A DNA stretch of 64,000 nt from Effrenium voratum (Eukaryota; Sar; Dinophyceae; Suessiales; Symbiodiniaceae). A model generated the notes under the pieces. That model worked only from the letters and a program-made list of their open reading frames with translations. It was not told where the DNA came from and made no database searches. The stretch's first letter is position 1. Every line of letters begins with the position of its first letter. Where the stretch lies: the NCBI GenBank assembly GCA_963377175.1, contig CAUJNA010003317.1, positions 124,001 to 188,000 of the forward strand, given 5' to 3'. Made by a program: the position numbers and the translations under genes. Below, in pieces: positions 54,915 through 64,000 of the stretch.

Positions 54915-54991
54915 GTCTACGTGCACTGCGTGAACTGGAGCTCAGAGCTGGCCTCCGTGAACGCGGGGCGCCAGGCCCAGCTCACCGTGGA
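54915..54991 (+). CDS. PMT: PMT exon 14
   Basis: Acceptor TCGCCCGAG|GTCTAC. Encodes VYVHCVNWSSELASVNAGRQ then AQLTV, in the place of VHVVGIDLS.NM..(F)A.ER. The acidic residue usual at the end of the second strand is Asn here (VNW for IDL). Donor either GTGGA|GCCGCG or, five bases earlier, ACC|GTGGAG. Confidence 0.78.
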
Positions 54992-56284
54992 GCCGCGGCG
55001 CCTCGGTCTCGAGGTCTCGTCGGACGGGCGCGGCACACAGGTTGGGGGGGGGGGCTCTTGGGGTCGGGTTTTGAATGAAAGAAAGGAAAGCCGGCTGTGA
55101 CACAGGCAAACAAAGCGTGTTTTTGAGTCGTAGCCAAGGTTTAGGATGTTTGGTGATCTATTGAAAGGGATTGCTGTGACTCGTGGGGTCCTGCAGATGT
55201 ATCCGAGGAATTGTTGAGGCTCGGTGGCCTTTTTGGTGTCGGTCTAAAGGGAACCGCGCTTTGGAGGCACCCGTTTGACACCCACCCACTTTTGCTGTAG
55301 CCGAGGTTTTGATACCCGTGCCAATTGGCTATGTTCTTTTTGATTAGGCAACCACCTCGCAAATGGTTGGTGGACAGTGTTTCCCCACCAAAATGATGTC
55401 CACCAAAGGACCTTTCATGAAAATTCTGACCCAATTTGCACAGATTTGCGAGTATTCCCTGCAGGAAGCCATCCAGGGAGTAAAGATTTCTATGCATCAA
55501 TTCTGCCTATTTTATGGCGAGCTCACTGACCCGACGTAGAGGCGAGCTCATGATGTGGGTTCTTTGCTCGGGGATTCCTTCTTTTCGGTTCCCAACCGTG
55601 AGGTTCCTTGTTTTTTTTTTTTTTTTTAAGCTTTTTAGGGTTTAGTGGGGGTTTCCATTCGGTGGAGGTTTCCATTTAACCCGCTAAAAGTTAGTTATTC
55701 ACTTTTCGCAGGGCATCTGAAAACGAACAGCCTGAGGTTTTTGAAGATGTTCTAGCCGTGCTCCTCCCACAAAGGTTTTCAGCATCCTTCAATCAGAAGC
55801 CGTTTCAAGCAGCTCGGAACGGCCTCAAAGAGATTGAATCCAAGTCATTTCTCCTCGCCTTTTGGACAGGTCGGTTTGGGTGAAAAACTGCGGGTTTAAC
55901 GGTGGAACTGTTTAACGGCAGGTTTCCGGCTTAGGGTGTGGGGTTGGTTCGGGTTTGACCAGAGCAGCGGGTTGAAACAGAAGAATGACAGTGGCATAGC
56001 GAAGGATGCCATTTGGACGTGTCTTTTTTTTTGGGGACGCCGCCCCCATTATTTAAAAAAAAAAACACACACAAGAGATGTGGTTTTTTCTTCGGTGGGG
56101 TTCCCCTGAACACCACTAAACAAGGGCTACCAGCTGCAAAGGGAACGACGAACTCCCGTTTCAAAATATGAGCTTCTGAACTCGCGGAGTTCAGCAACCA
56201 TAAATGGGCGCGGATATCCGCCTTGTGATTTCTTTACACGGTTCTGGGTAACGCCACGCGAATGCGAGGTAAAGATGATCACTG

Positions 56285-56380
56285 AGGTGTCCTTTTGATC
56301 GGTTAGCTTTTTTGACTGGTTTAGATGGGTTTGCGCCGTCCATTTACGAGGGAAAGCGATTTGTCCAAAAGGTCACTTAT
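56285..56380 (+). mobile_element. Family D element
   Basis: AGGTGTCCTTTTGATCGG, TGGTTTAGATGGGTTTGCG, CATTTACGAGGGAAAGCG, CAAAAGGTCACTTATG. Confidence 0.65.
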
Positions 56381-56813
56381 GCCGACACGGTCCGCATGAG
56401 ACATCCTGTCCCAGTTTCAGGAGTTGAAGTTTCTGTCGGATCATGTCCAGTGAGGAAGTGAGCAGAACAACTGAGCACCAGAGTATGGAGACGTTATCCC
56501 TGATTTCAACAGGTTCATTGTTATGTTGCACAGGGTGACACACTCAACGCCAAAGTCTTAGAGGTTGCTTGCTTTCCAGTCAAGCGCTTGGGGGCTTGGG
56601 GCATGCCCGCCAAAGATGAGCGCTGCAGCTTATCCCATTTGATTTGAAGAGCCACCTGGGCGGAAACCCTGAGGCGGTTTCTGGGGTTGGCTCAGAACTT
56701 GTTTTTTTGTTGGGTTTTCCTTTACCACCAAAAAAAAGAGTACCAACTCCAAAAAGACCGCCAAGTGGACAAGTGTTGGTATGTAAGAACCAAAGGAAAC
56801 CCTTGCCATAACT

Positions 56814-56946
56814 AATGTGGATGGACGAGATCCTGCACCACGCAAGAAACCCTGGAATGACGATTCCCTGGTATATACCAACAAGCAATGGTTTCAACCA
56901 TGGATTCAAAGTGGTGCCATTCCTGGATTTCGCAACCATCCACAGT
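56814..56946 (-). mobile_element. Family B element (reverse)
   Basis: AATGTGGATGGACGAGATCC at the left, TGGAATGACGATTCCCTGG, GGTTTCAACCATGG, GGATTTCGCAACCATCCAC at the right. Confidence 0.8.
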
Positions 56947-57389
56947 CGGGGCTTACTTCTGATCGAGCGTCCCCAAAACTTGCTGGTGCTCAGAAAATGA
57001 ACGAATGACCCCTACAAACTCCACCCAACTGGTTTGCTTTCTCCGGGAATCCAACTGGAGCGCCTCTCCTTAGAGGATTCCAGCCCGGGCCCCGGGACGG
57101 ATCCTTCTGCATTTGACGGGGACGGATCCTCAAGACGGATCCCTGGTTCATTTCATTTCACATACCGATTTCGCGGCAAGTCATAGCAAGTCATTCCATG
57201 TATATACCTGGACCCTCAAAGTTCCAACTTCACGGGGTTGTTGCAACCGAGACACCTTGGTTGTTGGGAAACATTTTTCCCATTTTTGCTTGTTGTGGTT
57301 TGGTGGTTGAAATCCAAATCCACTGAACTGCCAAAATTTGAGAATTGTTGCTCCCTTCCAACGTCAACCGAGATAAACCGCGAACCGAG

Positions 57390-57411
57390 GAAGCGTGTGA
57401 CCTTTGAGCTG
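57390..57411 (+). CDS. PMT: Possible PMT microexon 15 (22 bp)
   Basis: Acceptor CGAACCGAG|GAAGCG, donor CTG|GCGCCG. Encodes KRVTFEL, resembling the V.FEVAD strand. The frame fits exons 14 and 16. Exon 16 itself may supply this strand (VLHFEV), in which case exon 14 joins it directly through its GT donor and this is a chance match. Confidence 0.35.
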
Positions 57412-57806
57412 GCGCCGGAGTGTGGAGTGCCGATGCAAGAGCTCAGACCCTCGACTCAGCACCCAAACCCCCCCCCCGCAAGATGGGTGACTCGTCTTTT
57501 TGGGAGTTGGCTCCCCCACTTTTTTTGAGTGGTTTGGACTTGCTGTATGTTATAGCGGTGCGTGGATATGTTTTTATCGAGTTGGTACTGCTATTTTTTT
57601 GGTGGTTTGTTTTTTTGGTGTTCTTTCTGTGTGTGTGTAGATCTTTTGGAGTTGGTACCCCCTTTTCAGTCCGCTACAATCCGTTTTCACCCGCGTTGTT
57701 TGCCGCTGTTTGATCATCCCTGGGGTTTCACTTCCTGGCGGATGGGGGAAGCCTGAGTGCCATAGGCGTCCTTTGTTGGTTGTTTGGGTAGATGGCGATT
57801 CCTGGT

Positions 57807-57866
57807 CTCACTTCCCGAGTTCATGGACTTAAAACTGGTTGGGAAGACCATGTTAGTGGTAAATAG
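57807..57866 (+). mobile_element. Family A element, 5' half
   Basis: CTCACTTCCCGAGTTCATGG, TTGGGAAGACCATGTTAGTG, then GTAAATAG. The right half is absent. Confidence 0.6.
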
Positions 57867-58309
57867 CATCCGTTCCAGGGGTGCTTGTACATACCCCTTT
57901 GACATACTTGGGCAAATGAACCCAAAAGGCCAAAAGGCTGATGTTACCCCTCTCTCCAAAAGGAGTATGTACCCCTTGCAAAGTGTGTTCGAAACCAAAG
58001 AACAAGGGGTATGTACTTGCACCCTTAGATTTTGGTAGGTAGATGGCCATTCATGGTTCACCGATCGGTTGTTCAGAATCTCGATGATGGGTACACTTGC
58101 GTGAAGTGGATGTCACCATCCCCCCCCCATTTTGGTAAAGTCCTTTCACTTACTCACAGAATGGGAGTTGTGCCGTCTACTTTTGCCCAACTGCACGTCG
58201 GTTCAATAATTGTTCAAGCAAACTCGGTTTGCCCTTTGAAGGGAGCCACAAAAAGACACTGGATAGGGGCTACATAATTAACCAGGATTCTCTTATGATC
58301 ATGACTAGA

Positions 58310-58466
58310 TACTGTGGATGGACACGCTCCTACACCACCTAAGAAACTCTGGAATGATTCGATTCCCCTGTTAATGCCAACCAAGTAATGGTTTAACCAT
58401 GGTTTCATTTCGTGGTGTGTTTAACCATGGTTTCATTTCGTGGTGTGAAGGGATTCGCAACCATTC
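58310..58466 (-). mobile_element. Family B element (reverse) with 28-bp tandem duplication
   Basis: Starts TACTGTGGATGGACACGCTC; the centre is ATTCGATTCCCCTGTTAATG. A 28-bp unit beginning GTTTAACCATGGTTTCATTT is present twice exactly (58391-58418, 58419-58446). Confidence 0.8.
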
Positions 58467-58637
58467 CCCCGACTAACACGGAAGTGCACAGACCCTGTAG
58501 AAAGACTACTTTCCTTTTGGAAAGGGTCCCGATTTGTGCACTTCCATGTTAGTTGGTGGGAGGGTACCCCGCAACCACCGTCTACCACCGTCTATTTATT
58601 TGGGCCCTTATATTCCCCGTTTAGATGTCGGTGGAAG

Positions 58638-58730
58638 GCGGGTGGGAGCCTCGTGCTTCATTTCGAAGTCCTAGGATATCCGCCGAACACCTTCGACCTC
58701 TGCGTCCTCAGGGAGTCCCTCATGTACTTA
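58638..58730 (+). CDS. PMT: PMT exon 16
   Basis: Encodes LVLHFEVLGYPPNTFDLCVL then RESLMYL, matching ..EFEVAD....PDNSFD(V/L)IYSRD.ILHI. The family SRD...HI is replaced by LRES..YL. The donor TTA|GAGCGC (GA) is well supported by the next exon. The 5' end is less sure: GTGGAAG|GCGGGT is used here, and GCCTAG-type sites further in are alternatives. Confidence 0.82.
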
Positions 58731-59618
58731 GAGCGCCGCGCGGTGAAAAGGTAGAAACCAGCCACCAGAGATGTTTTCTACGGGCAACATTTCTGACACA
58801 TCCCAAGAAAACTGAGGAGTTCCTGTAGGATTTCCTGTGGCTGGTTCTTAGAAAGTAAGATGTACTTGGCCACGGATTGTTGCAGAACCTAGTGGATTTA
58901 TGGGGCGTATTCCCCAAAATGATAGATCCCCCCACAGATGGGACACTCCCTTGTCAATGAAATGGGGACTAGTTAGTAGTTGATTAGTCCTGGGTCGACG
59001 TTGGGATATTCCCCCTTTGGGCTAGGTACATTGCCATACATCTAAACTGCCCATTTGTAAATTGGTGTCTGCATTGTTTGTTTTTGAGCCAACAGGTAAA
59101 CATTTTGCTGCTGCACGTCCGACAAAGTTTCAACGCCTTTTGAGAGATGTCAGTTGAGTGTCTCCGTGTGATGTGCTCAAAGGCTGATTGTCAATACGAA
59201 GCCTTGGGTTCAACCCATGGTTGCTGGATGAAACTTGGAATTGATTGCCGCCGTCAACCGGCCACTTTTGGGCCCAAATGTCGAGCTTCTCCAGAGAGAG
59301 GTCTGGGAATCCCTTGTTTCAGGTTGAACTCGACACCAGTGGCAATTTGCAAAGTCTTCTTTTTTGTTCAAGGAAGCTTCTTCCTTACATATTTGTTTTC
59401 CCCAACGGCTGAAAGCTATGGGGTCTTTACACCCCAGATCGGCTTGTTCGGGGTGTGTTTCAGCTTTCAGGGAGAGGGTTCCAGGGGTCCCGGGCCTGTT
59501 GGGTCTCCGTGCAAGCGGCAGATTCCGGTGACGCGGATTCCAGGTCTCTCAGGCTGAAGGAAATTGGTTGGACTCGGCCATTGAAAGATTCAATCGAAAA
59601 ATGGGTCGGGATTAAAGG

Positions 59619-59735
59619 CTAGGTCCCCCAGTAGTGCCCTTTTACCAACTTCTTTTGGGGGAGGGTTCCCCTACTAAAATAGGCTACAGAAAAAGGTTGG
59701 TACCCTTATTCTAACCTCTCTACTGGAGGACCTAG
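59619..59735 (+). mobile_element. CTAG element, copy 23
   Basis: Full copy with both terminal repeats intact and the exact TTCTAAC site. It lies 152 bp upstream of exon 17. Confidence 0.9.
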
Positions 59736-59887
59736 AAGGTTTTCGGAGCTCCGTCGGAGACCCAGTTTTTCCCCCCCACAAACTCAAACTCATTGCTTGA
59801 CCCCTCACTCCTCGCTATCCCCCTTCTTCGTGACAGATCCGAGCACTCGATCCCAAGGTTCTTGTCGCCAGAACACGCTGAGGTCAG

Positions 59888-59992
59888 GACAAGGCAGTGC
59901 TGCTGCGGAAGTTGGCGAGGATCTTGCGGCCGGGTGGACGGCTCGTGGTCATCGACTACTGCACCGGGAAGGATCACAGCGAGCTCTCCCAG
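59888..59992 (+). CDS. PMT: PMT exon 17
   Basis: Acceptor TGAGGTCAG|GACAAG. Encodes DKAVLLRKLARILRPGGRLV then VIDYCTGKDHSELSQ, matching DK..LF...(K)WLKPGGK(V)LI.DYCRS. LRPGG and DYC are classic SAM-methyltransferase motif positions. Donor CAG|GTCCAA (GT). Confidence 0.95.
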
Positions 59993-60759
59993 GTCCAAAC
60001 ACACTCGGGCGGGCAAAGTCGTGTTGGCCGGGTTTTCTGAGATTCTTTGGGCCAAAGGGTGGTGAAGCACTTGGTTTTTAGGAGGGGGGGCACAAACGTT
60101 TGTTGCGCCTTTGTGGCTTTATGATTTCCTTTGCTGTTAGGTGGGTAGTCGGAAGAAGAGCTGTGTTTTGGCATTCTATTTGGCTGTGGCTCAAAATTAA
60201 ACAGGAGGGGTTACGCAGGTTTTGGTCCATGTTTCCTCTTACCAGGGTTCCATTTTGGTACCGTTTTTTTGAGCCACTGCCATTTGTTTCAGGTAACCGT
60301 AGTTGGTGGTTTGGATTGGTGAGTTGAGGCTTGAACCCCAGGGCCTTTTGAACGAAAAGAGAAACCCTCACCAACGCCGATGGGAACAGACTCAAGGGCA
60401 CCTCATTAAACGGCTTCGGATTTTTGTTCTGCTCCCATACAAATTAACCTGCGTTGCCGAAAGAACGGGCTGGGGTCCGACCTCTGCAAATGTGTCTTTA
60501 TTTGTTTTTGTTTTTGTGCAGACAAATGGCTCATCCCCTGGCCAGAATGGTTCTCAGATCGTTTCTCTGAATCGAAGTCCAGGAAGCTTCCGAAGTATGT
60601 GTTAGCACGGGACTCTCACCTTGTAGCCAAACCGAGCCGACCTGAAGTAACCTTTTGGAGGTCCCAGTCAGGTCCATTTTTAGTGGCCCCAAAAGGTGAT
60701 CACCTTTGATTTCTGGATCCCTAAGGGGCGACTGACTTGAAACATTGTTCTAGGGGAAG

Positions 60760-60862
60760 CTTCCATGCTCATTCTTCCCAGGCATCCGAATCTTTGCAAA
60801 CCATCAAAAGCCTGCTGGTGTTTGAAAAGGATGGTTGAACAGAATGGAAAAGGAATCAACCC
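60760..60862 (+). repeat. Family G interspersed repeat
   Basis: Second copy of the family at 8968. Shares TTCTTCCCAGGCATCC and AAAAGGATGGTTGAACAGAA. Confidence 0.5.
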
Positions 60863-61755
60863 CTGGAATGGTGGTGTCCCATGCTTTTTTCCCCAAAAAT
60901 GAGCAGGGTACCCTCAAAGAAACACACACACACACATATATTCAACAACCGCTTGCTCACCCCTTCGATTTGATCTCCCCGTGTCGCTTGCCCATACACC
61001 AGCACAAGGTGGTGGCCCTTTGTTCTCCTTTTTGCTGCAAAAGGTTTCCCTTGACAAACAACAACCAAAAGTAATGTGTTTTTTTCTCGAAAACCAACGT
61101 GGTGGGGGGGTCCCTTTAAGCTCGGCAAAGCAACACAAATCACCACCTCTTGTCCGGTTTATGTGCAGGCGGGTTCAGGTGTCCCTTTAAACTCAACTAA
61201 CACCCATAAAGACAGAGCGTTGTTCAGTATTACCCATGGTGTTCATTTATTTTGCCGCCAGGTGTTTTCATCATGTTTCCGAACGAACACTAAATCCATT
61301 TTTGTTTTCGGTCAATCACATTGTCCAACTGATTGATCTTCAATTTTCCCCAGTTTGTTTTCCAGGTGTTGTTTCATCATCTTTCCAAGCAACCAAATCA
61401 ATCCACAGTGTTTGATTTCGCATTTAAACAAACAAAATGGCAGTGGGTCAAAACCAATGGTACCATTTGGGGTAGGTGAGTTCACCACCCATTTTAGAAC
61501 CTATTTTAGTGGTTGGATTGGGATGTTCACTGGGGGTACGATTTGGGGTACGATTTGGGTTTTGATCCAGGGCCAACAAATATATATATATATAAGAACA
61601 AAAAGAAGAAACACAACCAACACAAGAAGGGAAAAACACGCGGCCCAGGGGCTTTTCTGGAGGCCGTCGCGTCGCGTGGGTTTCCGGACTGGCCCGTCGT
61701 CGGCTTCGGTCGCCTTCGCGCGCGTCGCGCTCGGGCGCTCGACGGCACGCGGCAG

Positions 61756-61839
61756 GAGTTCCGGGAGCACATCGCGCGGTGGCACTACGAGGTGGTGGGC
61801 GCCGGAGAGCTGGAGGAAGTCTTGAGCCATCACTTCCAG
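61756..61839 (+). CDS. PMT: PMT exon 18
   Basis: Acceptor CGCGGCAG|GAGTTC. Encodes EFREHIARWHYEVVGAGELE then EVLSHHFQ, in the place of EF..YI.QRGYDLH.V..YG..L..AGF. Donor CAG|GAGTGG (GA). The preceding 100 bp are GC-rich as well but are out of the joined frame. Confidence 0.85.
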
Positions 61840-61845
61840 GAGTGG

Positions 61846-62175
61846 AGGGGTAAAGGGGTGGGGACAAAAACAATTTTGGTGGAAAATTGGGGCAGGGGGC
61901 GGTTGGGGGGGTGTCGTGGGTGTAGTGGGCGGTGGTGAGGGGGGGGGGGGTGGCAGGTGGATTTTTTTTTTTGGGGGGGGGGGTGGTGACGGGGGGGTGG
62001 CAGGTGGAAAATTGGGGCAGGGGGGGGTGGGAGGGGTGGGGAGGGAGGGGGGGGTGGGGTGGGGTGTTGGGTTACCGGAAATTCAACGGTTGTCACTTCC
62101 GGGTGCAGAGCAAAAAGGGTGGTGGGGAGGGGGTGGGCAGGGGAAATGGGGTGGGGTGGGGGGAGGCACCGATTT
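61846..62175 (+). repeat. G-rich tract in PMT intron 18
   Basis: About 330 bp dominated by GGGG runs of 4-10 with GTGG and AAATTGGGGCAGG phrases, some repeated (TGGAAAATTGGGGCAGG twice). It begins 6 bp after the exon 18 donor. The sense strand has strong quadruplex potential. Confidence 0.9.
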
Positions 62176-62699
62176 GGGTGTGGCTCTTTTCCGGACTCGG
62201 AGCTGGGGTATGCAAGTTTGATTTTCTGAATAGCGCCTTTGGGAGCTACCAGAAGTTCTGCAAGGACATGGTGGGGCGGCGACCGTTTGTTTTTGAGTTG
62301 GAGCCCTTGGTTTTGGGGGGTGGTTTTAAGGGAAACCCAGAGGACGCCAACCCTCTCTCGTCTCTGGGGTGGCTCGTTTTTTTGGCTTGTGGGACCCCCC
62401 CAAGTTGTGGTGGACCTTTCGGTTGTCCTTGAAAACGGCCAAAAAACGGTTCCCTCAACAAACAAACACCCAATTGAGTGTGTCTTTTGTAAAATTGGAG
62501 CTCAGTTTTGGGGGTGTGTTAAAGTCGATCCTGGAATTTTCCTACACACTGGAAGTGAACCACCCATATACCACCAACCCATATACCACCAAATCAGGGT
62601 TTTCATAGTTCTACTTACCATCAACCTTATCATGAATGGCCGGGTTTCCCTTGCTCCCCTTGCAGCATATTTCGGGGCAATCGACAGACAGACGCGCAG

Positions 62700-62750
62700 G
62701 TACAGAGCGAGGATTGCACCAAAGACTTCGTGAGCTTTATGGAGGAGCTG
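62700..62750 (+). CDS. PMT: PMT exon 19, last one seen
   Basis: Acceptor CAGACGCGCAG|GTACAG. Encodes VQSEDCTKDFVSFMEE, matching V.AEDRT(D/E)QF...L..EL near the C-terminus. Donor possibilities: GGA|GCTGAT or CT|GATGGG. The family has about 45 more residues (an ISDFS..DY..IV.GW region); no such exon was recognised before 64000. Confidence 0.82.
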
Positions 62751-62921
62751 ATGGGAACATGTCCAACTCAGACAATGGTTTAATAGTTAGTCAAAGCCTG
62801 GAAGAAAGTGACTAACCTGAAAACAGACCTACCTGGACCATCAAAACGTCCAACAACAAGGTGATTGCCCCACAATGATGGTTGGTGAAATTCCTTCATG
62901 GGCAGTTTGATGGTCCAAGCA

Positions 62922-63066
62922 ATGCTGACCCCATATGAATTTCAAGCCCTGTCTATTAATAGGGGGTGGTTTTGTGCCCCTCCAAAAGTAGTCTGATTCC
63001 CCACACTTCACCCAGGGACACCCCCACATTAAAAAACAGTGGTTTATTGTTCCGGGGTCAACATTA
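62922..63066. mobile_element. Family E element
   Basis: TGCTGACCCCATATGAATTT at the left is inverted against TTATTGTTCCGGGGTCAACA at the right. CTATTAATAGGGGGTGG and ACACCCCCACATTAAAAAAC form the inner arms. Confidence 0.6.
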
Positions 63067-64000
63067 TGTGCCTGGGGGACTATTGTAGCTTGTGCAAATT
63101 GTTGAGGTCATGGATGTTTCAGGTATGGAGCTCATAGTCAGAAGACCTCTTTTCTTGGAATTGGTGTCACTGAAGGAGTCACCACAAAGCACGACAATCA
63201 GTCGTCACCATGTCCCTTGATTACGATCGCACACAAAAATCAACAACTTGAATCTTAGCACCGATGTTTGGGCAGATATGGAGGCTTATGCTGGCGTTTA
63301 TGCGACCAGCTAAGTTTTATCAGGCAATACACCCCTTACACAAGCCGCATATGTGCCACGGCGAAAACTCGTTCTGTGGGTCGTGGTACATTCCCATAAG
63401 ATCGAAAGGTATGGTGATATTGCTCAGTTGCGCAAAGCGAATCGGTTGAAGTGACCTTTTGGTTTTCCTGTTTCGGTGCCTTTTGGTCAGATATCGAGAA
63501 CCATCCTGTTTTGGAATACTCGAACTTGGCCTTTCCAAAGAATACGGTTTAAAGCCACTCGAAGAAAAAACAAAAAGCTTTGGCTTGTTTTCAACAGGAA
63601 CTGACCATTTTAGGGGTCCTTGATTTTTGAGACACCCCCTTGTCGGTCAGTCTCCAAGGGCGTGTTCAACCTGCCTTTGGGTGGGGCGAATTCTGCCTGG
63701 AGGACTCCAGCTCCATTGTTATATGAAGCTAGAAAGAAGGATACTGTGGATGGTTGCGAAATCCAATTCGCATCACCTGAAAAACCAACAGACAGCAAAA
63801 CAAATCAGCGGAAGAGAGTCAAAATCGCGAGCGATTTTAAGCCAGGGGTCTGGACAACATGAAAAACTGATCCATCCCCTTAGTTTTCTTGTGTGGGGAA
63901 AACTAACAAGTATGCGGTAATTATTTGTGGAGTCACAATCAAATCTGGTAAAGGGGACTACTCCAAAATATGAAAACTCTGTGCTTGGCATTGTTTCACA
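63067..64000. other. Stretch without an assignable gene
   Basis: Expected to hold either more PMT intron with the last exon, or the region after the gene. Only a family B left end (63742-63779, TACTGTGGATGGTTGCG) was recognised. Confidence 0.35.

Larger units (their letters stand above)
55020..57389. other. PMT intron with repeats
   Basis: Holds a family F element (about 55629-55735), a family D element (56285-56380) and a reverse family B element (56814-56946). The T/A-rich runs at 55610-55630 and 56055-56080 are simple repeats. No exon needed by the alignment is missing here. Confidence 0.5.
36589..62750 (+). other. PMT: Phosphoethanolamine N-methyltransferase gene, span
   Basis: About 19 short exons join in frame into one protein of two SAM-methyltransferase domains, as in plant-type phosphoethanolamine N-methyltransferase. 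That enzyme makes phosphocholine from phosphoethanolamine by three methylations in the cytosol, for phosphatidylcholine synthesis. Domain 1 carries YW..HS, MLLDSDA..IDK.ERPEIL, LELGAGIGRF, DFV, FSNWLFM and the hallmark [11 protein letters not shown]...NPTKYR. Domain 2 carries ILRYEK..G.GY..TGG, VLDLGAGAAG, FDL...ESLMYL and LRPGG..VVIDYCTG. About 420 codons were recovered of roughly 490 expected. The first codons and the last C-terminal exon are missing. Coding sequence is about 5% of the span. Donors are mostly GC. No regulatory signal was identified. Confidence 0.88.

Noticed and set aside
60510..60640. Open stretch after GTGCAG (DKWLIPWPEWFSD) as a PMT exon
   Set aside because: Exons 17 and 18 join in frame without it and the family has no segment to match.
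1..64000. Dinoflagellate spliced-leader relics, tRNA and rRNA genes
   Set aside because: Looked for by eye and none was recognised. A proper search could still find degenerate ones.
1..64000. Bacterial or viral origin
   Set aside because: Low coding density, spliced exons and interspersed MITE-like repeats exclude it.

Overview
This is a nuclear eukaryotic window, most likely from a dinoflagellate alga. Coding sequence occurs as short GC-rich exons of about 22-116 bp, separated by introns of several hundred to several thousand bases. When the pieces are joined by protein homology, almost every intron starts with GC, a few with GA or GT, and ends in AG followed by a G. GC/GA donors with AG|G acceptors are a known dinoflagellate feature. 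All recognisable genes read on the + strand, which also fits unidirectional dinoflagellate gene order. I found no spliced-leader relic, tRNA or rRNA, so the genus is left open.

Layout. (1) 3-1030: the 3' part of a DUF7869-like gene of transposon origin, with no introns in the part seen. (2) 1-20 kb: mostly non-coding, with minisatellites (3089-3267, 7700-7835), microsatellites and many short interspersed palindromic elements, plus one possible exon at 16233-16313. (3) 20268-32477: two SET-domain units in tandem. Unit A is 20268-25832 and unit B is 28068-32477; introns sit at partly different places in the two. (4) 33.4-33.9 kb: an 11-bp minisatellite. (5) 36589 to at least 62750: a two-domain phosphoethanolamine N-methyltransferase (PMT) gene in about 19 exons. 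It holds about 1.3 kb of coding sequence in 26 kb of DNA. Reading frame is kept across every junction placed from exon 1 to exon 18. The 5' end and the last exon(s) were not found.

The main discovery is in the non-coding DNA. A 110-136 bp family, here called the CTAG element, occurs 23 times plus one stub, and every copy lies in the same orientation as the genes. Each full copy has 16-bp inverted ends (CTAGGTCCCCCAGTAG and its near complement). It starts with GT after the CTAG, ends with AG, and carries a branch-site-like TTCTAAC 21 bases before its end. It therefore looks like a DNA transposon that is also a complete intron, i.e. an introner. Seven copies lie 34-70 bp downstream of a 5' splice site. 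Four other families (A, C, F, H) are also found only in the sense direction, while family B occurs in both directions and serves as an internal control. The introns of both genes seem to have grown by repeated insertion of such elements.

All coordinates and alignments were worked out by eye. Families were recognised from memory of conserved motifs, not from searches.
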